Shown: one piece after another, positions 9,044-21,800 of the stretch | Layout of the letters: the number at the start of each line of letters is the position of its first letter | How positions within the stretch are numbered: position 1 is the first letter of the stretch | Assembly (NCBI GenBank): GCA_963277665.1 | Contig: OY728133.1 | Span: forward strand, 386,149,962 to 386,213,961 | Direction: 5' to 3' | DNA: 64,000 nucleotides | Origin: Viscum album | Taxonomy: Eukaryota; Streptophyta; Magnoliopsida; Santalales; Viscaceae | Position numbers and translations under genes: made by a program | Notes under the pieces: model-generated | What the model was told of the DNA's origin: nothing | Databases searched by the model: none | The model's input: the letters and a program-made list of their open reading frames with translations, nothing else

Positions 9044-11131
9044 AGTTTTCTTGGTTTGGATGGATATTATCGACGTTTTGTAAAAGATTTCTCACGATTA
9101 TCTAATCCACTCACCAAGTTGACTCGGAAAGGAGTTAAGTTTGTCTGGACGGAAGAATGTGAAGAAAATTTCAAGGAGTTGAAAAGAAGGTTATCCAGTG
9201 CACCTGTGCTCACACTGCCTTGTAGTGGAGAAAGGTTTGTGATCTACAGTGATGCATCCAAGAAGGGATTGGGGTGTGTTCTTATGCAAAATGATATGGT
9301 GATAGCTTATGCCTCACGACAGTTGAAAATCCATGAGCAAAATTACCCAACACATGATTTGGAGTTGGCTGCGGTAATCTTTGCATTAAAGATTTGGAGG
9401 CATTACCTTTATGGTGAAAGGTGTGATATTTATACTGATCATAAAAGTTTAAAGTATATTTTCACACAAAAGGAGTTGAATATGCGTCAAAGAAGATGGT
9501 TGGAGCTGATTAAGGATTATGACTGCTCAATCCATTACCACCCTGGGAAAGCAAACAAGGTGGCAGATGCATTAAGTCGACAAGACCATTCTAGTTTATC
9601 CATGATGAGGATCACAAAAGATCCAATATTTATGGATTTACAAAGGATGGATCTTGGAATTATAATGGAAGGGGAAAAATCTTATCTTTCTCAAATGAAT
9701 GTTCAACCATCTATACATGTGAAGATTAAAGAGGCACAGAAAGAAGATGTCGAGTTACAAAAGAAGGTGAGAAATGTTCCTGAATTCAACCTTGATTGTG
9801 ATGGGATAATAAAGTTCAGGAATCGGGTTTGTGTTCCTTCCATCCCCGAATTAAAGAAAGAGCTTCTGGATGAGGCTCATAGTTCATCATTCTCTATTCA
9901 TCCTGGAAGCACGAAGATGTATAGGGACCTGAAAGAGTACTTCTGGTGGGATGGCATGAAAAGAGATGTTGCTGAATATGTCTCTCGATGCTTGGTTTGT
10001 CAACAAGTTAAAGCTGAGAGACAGAAGTCTAAGGGGATGTTACAACCATTACCCATACCCGAATGGAAATGGGAAAACATCACTATGGACTTTGTCACAG
10101 GACTTCCTAAAACATCCAAAGGCAATAATGCTATCTGGGTCATAGTTGATTGTCTTACAAAGTCTGCACACTTCATTCCTATTAGAGAGGATTTCTCTCT
10201 AGATCAGCTTGCCAGGATATATGTAAAGGAAGTGGTAAGATTGCATGGAGTACCAATTTCTATTATATCTGATCGGGATCCGAGATTTACCTCGAAGTTC
10301 TGGCGAAGTCTTCAGCATACTCTGGATACAGAGTTGAGTTTCAGCACTGCTTATCATCCCCAGACAGACGGTCAGTCTGAGAGAACAATTCAAACCCTAG
10401 AAGATATGTTGAGAGCTTGCTCTATGGATTTCAAAGGAGGTTGGGATCAACACCTACCTTTGGTGGAATTTTCTTATAATAATAGCTTTCACTCCAGTAT
10501 TCAGATGGCTCCTTATGAAGCTCTCTATGGAAAGAAATGCAGGACTCCAACTTGCTGGGATGAAGTTGGGGAAAGAAAGATATTAGGACCTGATCTCGTT
10601 GATGAAATGGCAGAAAAGGTTAGATCTATTCAACAACACATAAGAGCAGCTCAGAGTCGACAGAAAAGTTATGCCGACAACCGAAGAAAAGACCTAGAGT
10701 TTGAAGTGGGTGATAAAGTGTTCTTACGAATATCTCCCTGGAAGAGGGTTATGAGATTTGGAAAGAAGGGGAAGTTGAGCCCTAGATATATCGGTCCTTT
10801 CGAAATACTGGATCGTGTTGGGAAGGTAGCTTACCGATTGGCGCTTCCACCGAATCTCTCTCAAGTTCACGATGTGTTCCATGTATCTCTCCTGAGAAAG
10901 TACATACCTGATCCTTCACATATACTCATCTCAGAAGTTGTACCGCTGGAGCAAGATCTTTCTTATGAAGAACAGCCAATAGAGATTCTGGATCGTAGAG
11001 AAAAAGTTCTACGAAACAAGACCACTCGATTGGTGAAAGTTTTATGGAGGAACCACCAACTTGAAGAAGCTACTTGGGAGATTGAGGATATGATGAGGGA
11101 GAATTATCCTCATCTGTTTGTTACAAAGTGA
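9044..11131 (+). pseudogene. pol: Pol part 2: RT end, RNase H, integrase, chromodomain
   Basis: About 695 codons in the same frame, cut off from the rest by the TGA at 9041. Order: RT thumb ([12 protein letters not shown]); RNase H with [10 protein letters not shown] (about 9248-9277), an [16 protein letters not shown] helix and [11 protein letters not shown]; the integrase zinc finger (His near IHPGSTK, then CLVCQQ); and the integrase core with [17 protein letters not shown] and SER, the second Asp and the Glu being separated by 35 residues (DD35E). Next come the GPF module ([18 protein letters not shown]) and a C-terminal chromodomain ([15 protein letters not shown]), which in chromoviruses directs insertion into heterochromatin. 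The natural stop at 11129-11131 lies about 30 bases before the polypurine tract. No frameshift was seen. Confidence 0.92.
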
Positions 11132-11157
11132 GGAATTTCGAGGGCGAAATTCTTTTT

Positions 11158-11170
11158 AAGGGGGGTAGAA
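11158..11170 (+). other. Polypurine tract
   Basis: AAGGGGGGTAGAA directly precedes the 3' LTR. It resists RNase H and primes plus-strand DNA synthesis. It is intact and follows the usual arrangement for Tekay elements. Confidence 0.88.
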
Positions 11171-14100
11171 TGTAACACCCGAGACTTTTATGGAATCTTT
11201 TTCTACACAACACTTGCTTGGCTTGCTTTGCACGCAATCGCGACCTTCCTCGATAGCTTGCGTCGTACGCAATACCGAGTTTCACTAAACAACAATATAC
11301 TATTAAAACTAGCCGTTATGAATAGTAATAACCACTTTTTGAAATTTTATAAATTTTATTTTTCAAAATGGACTTCATTTTTGGACTCAGAATATCGAAA
11401 TTAGCCTAGGGTGAAATTTTGGTATTTTTCTGAAAACTTTCAATTTTTGATGAATAGTGAAACCACTAAGTGGTAGGTTAAAAAACTGAATTTTGCATAA
11501 AACTTAATTTTACCGCTTCTGTGAATGGAATTTCGAAAATCCGAGAGACACGGTTAATATCAAGGACTAAAATGTGGTTCAATGAGATGAAAATAATTTT
11601 TTGGTGAATAGTAACTTTTTACTTTTTTTACCGCGGTTAATAGTAAATAGGGTAACTAAGGGTAAATATGATATTAATATTACCCTAACACATGTCCTAA
11701 TTCTATTGGACAAGTGTAATTCGACCAAAAACAACCTTATGAATATTATATGACCATTTAGGCCCACTTGGATTAGATTAGGACATTTATTATTAATTTA
11801 TTTAAAGAAGGGTTAAAATAGTTAAAATCAAAGTTTAATAAGTAAATCATTTTTAATATGGGGTTATACATAAGATAAATTCGATTTTAAATAATCATTA
11901 GAAAGCTAAAAAGATTTCCTACATTATGGTATTTTATTTGTAATTTTTAGACATCAAATAATTTAATTTATTTATGACACAAAGATGATGCAGTAATTAT
12001 TTTATTAATAAAATATTGACAAAATTGATAATATAAATACCAAAATAAATGTAATTTAAGCCTTTTTATGAATTCCACTAATTTTCTAGGTTACTATGAT
12101 ATATTAATGTTGATTTAATCAACTTGGTTCGAACATATAATTCTGTTATGACTTTCACAAAAATCATATATCAAATAGTGTCAAAATTGACACAAAATAG
12201 TTTTTAAATCAAATATTATATTATTAATTGTTATTTTATTCCTAAAAATCTAAGGTTCGGCCAAATGACTTAGATAAGGATATATATATTAATAATAAAC
12301 AATTTTGGGTTCGTTTGGCATGTTATAGTAAGTGTATTAACCATATAGTGAAAGAAAACAAAAAGACACGGTAAAAGTTAAATTAATTAACTTAGAGTTA
12401 AATCTAATTGATAAGGTTAAAATAATACCCTAAACTTGTCTAAATCCTATTGGTTGATAGTATTTAGACCCTTCCCCACTTTATCTTCGAAATAAGACCC
12501 TTTGGAACCATTATAAACCGATTTTGACTTTAATATAAAATAATATTTTGAGATATTCCTAAGGTTCCCCTCTCCTCCCTTATAAAAGGGCACCTCCTCC
12601 CCCTCCTCCTCACACCAAATTGAGCACTCAAGCTCGGCCAAACCCTACCATTTTCTCCTCTCCACTTTCCTAGAATAGTCCTAGAGGTCCTGTTCTTCTC
12701 CAAAGACCACTCTTAGTTCCTTAAGTGGAGGATTCAAAGAGGCGTTCCAAAGAAGAGGTAATATCCATTACCGATCTTTTCAATTTCTTTCTTCTTCAAC
12801 TTCTTCTTCTTTAGTTGTTTCATGATGAAGTAATAACATAAGTATTACTTACATACTGATATGTTATTATAAATATGAAACAACCCTAATTCACCTTCTA
12901 TCCATCCTACGGAAAAATGAAATCACCGCGCGTGCGTACGTACGGAATACCGTCTCCACGCCGTGGTGTAATCTATTTTTCCACCACCACCTTACAAGGA
13001 TGGGTATAATGGTGTAATAAGTAACTATTAATGATTATTATAAAGTAATATTGATACTGAAATAATATATATATACTCCAATACAGTTCCACGATCATAG
13101 GAACGATATCATCACTCGTGCGTACGTACGGAATACCGTCTCCACGATGTGATGTGACTCGTTCTACATGATCTTCATTTCATAATGATTATATAAATGA
13201 ATTGAATGAATGAATATGGTATATACTACACTAATACCATTCTGGAAATGAATTATCTATAACCTAAAGATAAGAATAAGAATTTATTCGACAAAACACG
13301 CATAAGAACAAAAAGTTTTAAAGACCCGAGTAGCAAGTAACAATGAAATATTACTAACAAGAAGCTAATAATATGACCATATATGATATCATATCAATAT
13401 GTATGATTCTGGAATAAGTCAATAAAATTATTTAAACCATTATACAGGAGCTTCGGACACGTATAAAGCAAATCAGACCTAAGGTAAGGGAAATATCACA
13501 ATCTCATTTTTATCCGAGATTGTTTATTCGTAAGTATTTACTGGGGTGTATTTTATCATCCACATCCATGTTTACTCAATATGTAATATTATTTCCATCC
13601 ACCTAAAATTGTTTAAATCCACTTTTACCCTTCGGTGAGTTTTTAGTAATACGTATGAAAGGAATCTTTTGTCGTTTTTCGTACGAGGTACTTTTTGACT
13701 TTTCCGACAAAAGTACGAAGAATGTTTTTTTTACTTATACGGCATGAATGGATTTTTAAAACATTATTTCCAAGAAGCTTACTTTACAAGTTTTCAAGTT
13801 TATTTTTAATCAACATCTTTTATTTTAAAGTTGTATGACATGTTATGAAAGGAAAAATGTTTTTGACGAAGAAAGGATATTTTCCTCAAGAATGGAGTTC
13901 AAGTGTTTTATCAAAATTATTTTCCATCTAAGATAATAAAGGGTTCTGTTTTTATCCCTATTATTACATTGATTTGATCATGTTGTGATGGAATTATTTT
14001 TATGAATTCCTTTATCTTATATGAATTTATTTATGATGTCATGATGTTTCAAGAATCCCATTTTTGTTACATGTGTTATGTGATGATGTATGTTTTATGA

Positions 14101-14757
14101 TTATGTGGCACACAAAAGAAAGGATTCATTATAAGATGGGTGGGACCTATATCTCCCTCCAATGCATTGGGTAATGATTTTATATCTCATGAGATAGACA
14201 TGGCTGGAACGGAAGGTTATTTCGGTTCAGTGATACAGGACTGAAACGAGGAGTGAACTCGGTTCAGAAAGGGACTTTGTCCACTAAGATAGTCTTGGCA
14301 ATGAGTCATGACTAACAAGAAATGATTTTCCATGATTATGTGTGCATGCCAAAAAGTTTCAAGTCTTATGTTATGATTATGGGGATCTCATTTTCACTTC
14401 TATGATTTATTCCATGATAAGATATTTTGATCTCTTTTGCAGGTTTTGATTTTCAAAAAGATATGATATGATTTTTATTTCCTTTATTTTCCCTTGCTGA
14501 GCATTTGAGCTCACCCTTTTATGTTTTCTTTTCCCCAGGTCAGGAAGATGGAGATTAAGTAGAATATGCTAAAAGGGACCCTAGATATGATGAAATAAAT
14601 GGGAGACACTGTAGAAGATTTATGAACCAGTTGTTTATGTTTCCCAGTTTCTAAAGACACTATACCTATACGGTCCTTTGTGGTTTTGTCATATGTTGTA
14701 ATAAGTGTGCTTCAATTTTGAAGTATTAACAATGTATGTAAAGTATGGGTCGTTATA
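11171..14757 (+). repeat. 3' LTR of the Tekay element
   Basis: 3,587 bp, aligned to the 5' LTR with an offset of 8331 through nearly the whole length. It begins TGTAACACCC and ends CGTTATA. The TATA box is at 12581-12588 and the stem-loops at 12832-12867, 12902-13003 and 13093-13173. Both 30-nt apices (12931-12960 and 13117-13146) are identical to those in the 5' LTR. Differences from the 5' LTR are clustered (for example five in about 50 bases near 11887-11930, and about a dozen between 12625 and 12810) and are mostly transversions. Confidence 0.95.
12581..12588 (+). promoter_or_regulatory. TATA box of the 3' LTR
   Basis: TATAAAAG, identical to the 5' LTR copy. In the 3' LTR it could start read-out transcription into the flanking copia remnant, antisense to that remnant's pol; no evidence for this is visible. 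Confidence 0.6.
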
Positions 14758-14762
14758 ATTAT
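14758..14762. repeat. Target-site duplication, right (ATTAT)
   Basis: Exact match to 2835-2839. The minus-strand copia reading frame resumes here. Confidence 0.93.
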
Positions 14763-16012
14763 ATCAATTCTTATAATATGTAAAATGTTTCTTAAAATAT
14801 ACACCTTCTACACATGAATAAAATTTTCACAAATTTGTCAATATTTCTCAAAATCTCTCCTTTCTCACTAAATCTATTTTTGAAATCCGACATCATTCCA
14901 ATAATAATATTTTCTTTATATATTAGAACAATACCTAATGTCTCATTATTTTCTATTTTATCTTTCTCCCCAATCATAAAATATTTTCAGTCTTTATGAT
15001 TAACTACCTTCACAATAGATTTTGATGTGACATGTGAAATAGGGTCTGTTTTCTTTTCAAGCCTCCGTTTTTTCTACACTTTACTGAGGCTTCCAAGTTT
15101 CCAATGATATTTTTTAGTTAAATGTGATTTTGTATCATATTAAAATTATTTGAATAACTTTATAAATAATATCATTATTTTTGTATAGATTCGAATTATT
15201 TTTAACTTGATTAGTTTTATGATCATCTTATTTTTCACTAGACCTTTCAAAAATATTCATCTTATATTCCTTTAATTCCCTAAAATCTCATTCATGTGTA
15301 TCTATTAAAATAACCATATTTTCAATGATTATCATATCATATAAATATATTATATTTTTTTTATTTTATTTCAGTATTTTTAGCCTCTTATATTAGATAT
15401 ATATCCAATGATATTCCCTTCTTTAAATTTTTCACCAAACTTTCCAAGATTTGAGTTTTTTATCATCATAAATCACTATCTGCCAAACATATTTAAATAA
15501 TTCATTTTTGGTTTCATAATATACCATATTTAAAAAGATTTAATATTTGATTCATATTTCAATCAGAATCTACTTTGAATATGGAAAATTTTAAATAAAT
15601 AATTTCTTGATAAAAAATTTTAGAATTTGAATTCAGCAAGCTTTGTTCTTCCCGTTTCAACTAAGATTCTATTTTTATTTTATGTAAATTCATTCCAATT
15701 TATTATATATGGAGATATATTTTGATATTTAATCCCATATGTATTAATATAGGATTCAGTATAATTTATGGTGAACTTGTTTCTATTATTCATTATCATG
15801 TTCTTGATATAGACTCTAAACCCTTTCTTAACATGTCTTACGAATATTTTAAGCAACAATACTACCCAAGAATTGTATTTCATGAACATTTTTTTATTCA
15901 TAAAATTGAAATAATTAATGAATGTGATAAAATAAATACCTTTATTAGTGGAGAAAAATCTCATAGAAGAACATAAATTATATTTTATATGTTCATTTGG
16001 CATAGTGGTCAA
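14758..16012 (-). pseudogene. Ty1/copia pol remnant: integrase and start of RT
   Basis: Minus-strand continuation of the remnant at 1690-2839. Frame 15680-16012 reads GIYFITFINYF, then KIFVRHVKKGF, NRNKF, and finally GIKYQNISPY; this matches the copia integrase core in order and spacing, although the usual first catalytic Asp is replaced (FINYF) and the second Asp position is now Asn. Further along, at about 15390-15460, SNLGKFGEKFKEGNIIGY matches the integrase C-terminal block. The remaining part to 14758 should span the linker into RT. Stops and shifts are frequent. The neighbouring YFITFI...YQIDGRY order across the Tekay insertion shows that one element was split. Confidence 0.82.
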
Positions 16013-18400
16013 ATATTCACTCCTTCATAACTTCCATATACCATCATCTGCTTAAAAATTTTTATAAAAAAACACATATTTCTCAATAAAATTGTGATAA
16101 TTATCAGACCACATATTCCTTATAAATTTATCTGAAAATCCTTTAGCTAATATGGTCATGTATTCTATGCTAATTATTATTTTCATCTTCAATACTTTGA
16201 TATCATGAGTTACTAGGATTACCAATTTGGAATATTTATACCACTTATTCTTTATCCTTTAATGATAATTATTTCATATTTTAAGTAATTCATGATATAA
16301 GAGTTTATTTGGAAAATAAATCCACTAGCATCATCAATGATGTTTAATTTCACTTAACAAGTTGTTTTGAAGTCGTTCCACCAATAAAATATCCTTGAAT
16401 TTCATTTTTTTGAGCATTAATCTCAACTATTATAAATCCTATAATTTTCGAGGATCTTTTATTTTAAAATTTAACTAATCCAACATCATGTAATAATTAA
16501 TTATTTAATATAATTATTACAATTATATTTTGAGTGGAATAACAAATTTCATGAATCCATGCCTTTCTCTTCTTATTGTCTTTTACATCCACATCAACAA
16601 TTAAAGACCAATCTTATTTTTTCCTTTTCTCAACATTATTTTCTTCTCCTTCATGATGAAAGGTACATGAAAGATTATTTATTCATTTATCTATATAATT
16701 TAATTTTATGTTACTTATTTAAAGAGTTTCTTCTAAATAATTAATAAAATGTGTGTGCAGAGTTTCTGGATTTCTTCTCTACATTCTTTTTCCAAGAATT
16801 TCTCCCACTTAATTTATTCTTCATTTCACTCTAAATGAATGGAATGTTTTACCATAAAACATCATATATGTAACTTAATGTTCCAAAAAACAAATAATAA
16901 AATATAAATTTTAATATTTTATATTGATATGTTTTTCTTCAAAAAAAATATTCATCTTCATTTGTAATATTTTTTCCTTCCTTTTTTATCTTAGGGCGGT
17001 TTTTCTTATTAAGTTACCCTCATCATAATTTGATATAGCAATATGTTTATAATGAACATTTTCAGCCCAAAAATACATAATTTTATTATAATAATTTACA
17101 TAGTTAGTAACAATTTATTTTATACCATTGAGTTTTAAAATTGAATATTTTACCTTAATTTTTTGGGAAACACTCTTAACTGCTCAGGTTGATTAAAATT
17201 TTATTTCCATGACATTATTTTAATATTATTTTATCTTATTTAAAGTAATTTCAGTATAAAAATACCTTTATAATTCCTTTTTTACATTCTATTCTTATTG
17301 AATAATTTTTATATCAATCTATTTCAAAACATTATCCTTTTTTTAATTTATATCTTAGAAAACATGAATTATTAAATGTAATTATATTCATTTTTAGTAA
17401 CTCTGTCCAATTTTATATTTATTTTCACACTTTTTATTTTAAAACATATTTTCTATTTTGAGTTTATTTTTTTATCAAGATATACCTCAAGATTGGATTT
17501 CAACTTGTTTTTAATGTATGCATCTTTACATTCTTCATCATTTTTTTAAGTTTCTTTTTTATTTAACAACATGATATATAATTTTCTCAAACATTTAAAT
17601 AGATCCTTATTTTTATTTAAAACATGTAGTGAAATAATATTCCTCTTTTCTACTCAATATATTTCTTTTTTTTTCTTCTTGGAAATCGTTTCTTCATATC
17701 AGTAGGTTTATTAACCTCCATAGATAATCTTACTTAGTTATTTCTTTGATTATTTTACTATTTATCATCATCCTTATACTCACCAACATTCTTATTTGGG
17801 AAAAAAATTAAAATGATCGAAATTACACTATACATGAATCATTTCATCAAGACTTTAAATTCATACCAATCCTTTCCTTTTCTGAAATTCATTGTGATAA
17901 GATATGTTATCCTCTTATAATTTTCAACATTTTCATCATAGTATTCAGATTTACTAGAGTTATCATCCAAAATTTCCTCGATTTTATTATTTTTCTCATG
18001 GATTTGAATTCAATATGCTTCTTATTCTTGATAATTTTCTTAAGAAATATCGTTTTATGACATGATAAGAAATAAGTTAAAGGAACACCACAAAAACCAC
18101 CCAAGAAATATAACCAATTTCATTATAAAAATACATTTTTATCACATGTCCACCAAAAAACATTTCCAAAATATATTTATTACCATAAAAATACATTTAA
18201 AACATTTAAATAGTCATGAAATCTCATCAAAATAATATAATAATGTAAAATCATGGAACCACCTACATCACACTTGGAAACTTCCAAAATCGTTGTGAAA
18301 CCACGACCACATAACAATGAGACCCTATAAAGAAAATATTGAACATTATTCATCATGATTTCAACGCACATCAAAAGATCAGACCACCATTAGTTCATTC
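16013..18400 (-). other. Probable upstream part of the decayed copia element
   Basis: Read on the minus strand, this lies 5' of the copia integrase, where gag and protease would be expected. I could not recognise a zinc knuckle, a protease D-S/T-G or an LTR, and the longest frame (17907-18104, 65 codons, lysine-rich) has no recognisable domain. The assignment rests on position only. Confidence 0.3.
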
Positions 18401-18409
18401 AACTAGTGG

Positions 18410-18895
18410 GAAAATAGGAACTCATGAAATTGGATAGAAGAACCCTAGAAAGATAGCGAAATCGACCTAAGAATGACTTACTTGATGATTCCTTGAAGAA
18501 ACGTGGTCAAAACCAGAAAAGGAATGATGACCAAGAGGTCCGTGGATTCTTGGAGGAGGCTCCAATGGCAGAAAATCTAGAGTGGGGTGGAATAGGGTTG
18601 ATTTAGGGTTAAATCCAAAGGGGGAACAAAATTAATTTTTTCAAATTTTAATGATCTATAGAAGCCGCAAAGTTTTATCACATGATTTAACAAACCATGT
18701 AGAAACCATGTATCCCTCACTATCCAAGGGGAACATAACATGTGGTTACCCCACACAATTTGAAAAACTGTGTGCCAACCATGCAGTCTCCACTATCCTA
18801 AATGGAAATTGGTCACACGGTCTCCTAGGTAATGGAGCACAGTTTCCCCAAACTATGTGCCAACCATACACTACCTACTATTAAGATTAAAATCA
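18410..18895 (-). repeat. LTR-like repeat with palindrome array (copy 1)
   Basis: The segment at about 18550-18660 (AGGGTTAAATCCAAAGGGGGA block) aligns loosely with 33400-33490, and both are followed by short palindromes. Here these include CACAATTTGAAAAACTGTG (about 18753-18771) and CACAGTTTCCCCAAACTATGTG (about 18838-18859), spaced by about 70-75 bases with related sequence between them. The composition and layout resemble the U3 part of a retrotransposon LTR read on the minus strand; no ends or duplication were found. Confidence 0.45.
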
Positions 18896-21800
18896 CCATT
18901 TTCACCGAAATCTCAAATGGAAACTTTTATACAAATGAAAAACCAAAATAAACAAAATAATTACCTCAAAATAAAACCATAGATATGGCATTTCAATCAA
19001 ACCATTTTATCTCATGTATTCCTTTTTATATATGAATTATTCAATGGATTTATTTTCAAATCATATTACTTACACCAAATCAATATATTCAAATCATAAT
19101 GATGTTCACATTTTTAAACAACTCATTGCTTGTGTCACTAATATAAATTAAAAACCAATTATATTCACACATATCCATATTCATCCTATATATAAGGGAC
19201 ATGAAATAATTTCATATAACATAAAAAAAATATAAAAATCAATAACCATTAACGGAGTACGATTGGAGTGATAAACGACTAACACCCACTTTTTTAGAGA
19301 ATGAATAATCCTCTATGTAAGTGAGTAGTCCAGGCCAAAAATCCCTCTACCAAAGGATATACTACTCCATATATATTGTAATTATTTAATAATTCTAACA
19401 CCAAATATGTATAAACAATATTAAACATTAAAATTCAAGATCATAACCTTGTAAAATAAAAAGTCAATGTAGAGGAAAACTAAACTAATCATCTTACCTA
19501 CCATGTAACTCCTTTTATGCATGTATGATAATATATAGAATTAGTTTGATACATTAAAATAAGGCATAAATCCATTTATAATGTAACAATTATATTCATG
19601 AATAAATAAAGGAATATTCTAAATGAATGAACAATTCATTATTTTAAATATGAGATAAAAAATTATGAATATTCATAAATATATCAATTATAAACTCTTT
19701 ATAGTTTATCCATTCATAAAGGAGATTCCACAATTAAATAAATATAAATAATGTTTATTTACTTCAAATATTAACACTTCATATCAACTTTTATATGATA
19801 TTTTACCTAAATATATGATATTAAATAAAATATAAAAAAACATTCAAACACTATTATTTAAATAATTTACATAATCTAAATATAATACATTTAATGTTAT
19901 TTAAACTATGATCATATCAATTAACAAAATCCTTTTTGTTATCATTTCAAAAATATCTCAAAAAAGGCATTTAATTTCTACACTTAAATTTGTATGTATG
20001 CACTATTCATTATTATAAATATAAATAACATTTTATTTGACTTATTTTTTAATTTATAAACACTTTATAATACCCTTATAATTTAAAATTAAACACTTTA
20101 TATCTAAAGTATAATAAATCTTATATAAATAAAAAATTTATTAAATACAAAATTTAATATTTTGGATATTATTTATTAAATATTTTACAAATATTTAATA
20201 ATTAATTATAAACACATTATAATTAGTTAATTTATAATCTTTTTTAAATTTTAATATTTATCCTAAAATAACTTCTTTTATAATTTATAAACAATATAAA
20301 TCTATTCATAATTGAAATTTAGAAAAATAAAAAACCCTTTATATATCGCATGTTACAATATACTTTATATCATAAGGTTTGGCATGATTATTTGTCAATC
20401 ATATTTTAGGATTGATAATCTCTAATTATAATATTACCTTTAGTGATTGGCTATCACTTCTTACAATATACTATGATGGATTGCATAACATTTTCCCAAT
20501 GACACTAACATGTCATGTTTTACGACAGTAGGAAATGGTGGCATGTGTAATATTAAGTCATATCTTAACATACATCCTATGTGATATCCTATAATTTATT
20601 TTAAAATAATAACTAAAATCATTATTATGGCATGATAAATAAAATTTTCATCATGAAAATTGTGCTTCTAAGTGATATTGTCTAAATGATACACTATATC
20701 ATATGTTACGATATAGAAAAAACCAAATAAAATCACTATGATGTATAATATGATATAAAATATCATACGGTGTTATCCTATGACTATTTATGATATCAGT
20801 CATCATGCCATTCCATAAGAAAAAATATCATAGTTATTATGATTTCATATAGTGTAAAAGAAGGAACAATTCATTTTCTTTATAATTTTTTATGATATCC
20901 AAAACAAAATGCATAACAATATTAATTTCCATTATTTAGTTACATTATTTCATGAATTATGATTCCTAGAAAGGCTTTAGTATCATTATTAGGCTTCTAT
21001 AGACATAATAATACTTATATGATGCAGCATAAGGAATTATAAACCTTAAATTCATAAGATAGATGTGTTATTAAACTGATACCATTTATAATATGAATGA
21101 AGAACATGTATATATTTCACTTATAACCCTATTATATTTTCTTCAATCACATGATTAAAGGATACCACTAACTAATTACCAATATACTCTATTGTCTGGG
21201 TGTATCCATAGGCTGATTAGAACCCCCCAATTCTTGGAATGAACACTCATAAAAACCATGATATATTAGTACCTTAGGTGGAAATGAATTGAGTAGAATT
21301 GAGATATTTCAAGAATCAATTGAGATAACATAAGAAAGAAATGAACACACCTATCTTAATGCATTAGGTAGTTTATATAGGCCTTAAAACATTCATGGTC
21401 CTTCCATGGATTTTAATTTTATATTATGAAATGTATGAGTAATTTGAAATGGTTACAATGTCTATAACCATTCGAATGATTTTTATCAACCCATACCTTT
21501 CATCATATGAATTGTTTGTTATTGCAGATATATGTGTAAGATTGTTGAATAAAAAAAATTGACATTCCTACCATTTCTAGTCATAAAACTTGTTTGAATC
21601 ATACACTGTGATTAACACGTCAGTATGATACCAACATACAATAGAATATGTTATGTGTACATATGAGCATGATTTATCTAAATCATACCTTATTAATTAG
21701 CTCAAAAAATTGAATATGATGCATCGTAGTTATTGAATGTTGTACCATTTGAAATTATCATGTCATCATTAATGATATAAAAAATATAAAACATATATAT

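Larger units (their letters stand above)
2840..14757 (+). mobile_element. Ty3/gypsy chromovirus, Tekay (Del) type, structurally complete
   Basis: An 11.9-kb element with two near-identical 3.6-kb LTRs, a primer-binding site (6428-6438), gag-pol (6650-11131), a polypurine tract (11158-11170) and a matching 5-bp target duplication. The domain order gag, protease, RT, RNase H, integrase, chromodomain is that of chromoviruses. The GPF integrase module followed by a C-terminal chromodomain, together with long LTRs starting TGTAACACCC, points to the Tekay clade. The LTRs differ at about 50 of some 3,586 aligned positions by eye, so insertion is fairly recent. The element is disabled by two in-frame stops in gag-pol but could be mobilised in trans if intact relatives exist. 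It lies in the RT region of an older copia element. Confidence 0.95.

Noticed and set aside
10199..10393. Minus-strand frames inside gag-pol (also 6647-6829 and 7451-7696) and the second plus-strand frame at 7458-7775
   Set aside because: They are shadows of the well-supported gag-pol frame and contain no domain.
18651..18884. 77-codon frame over the palindrome array
   Set aside because: It is open only because of the repeated units; no domain and no support as a gene.
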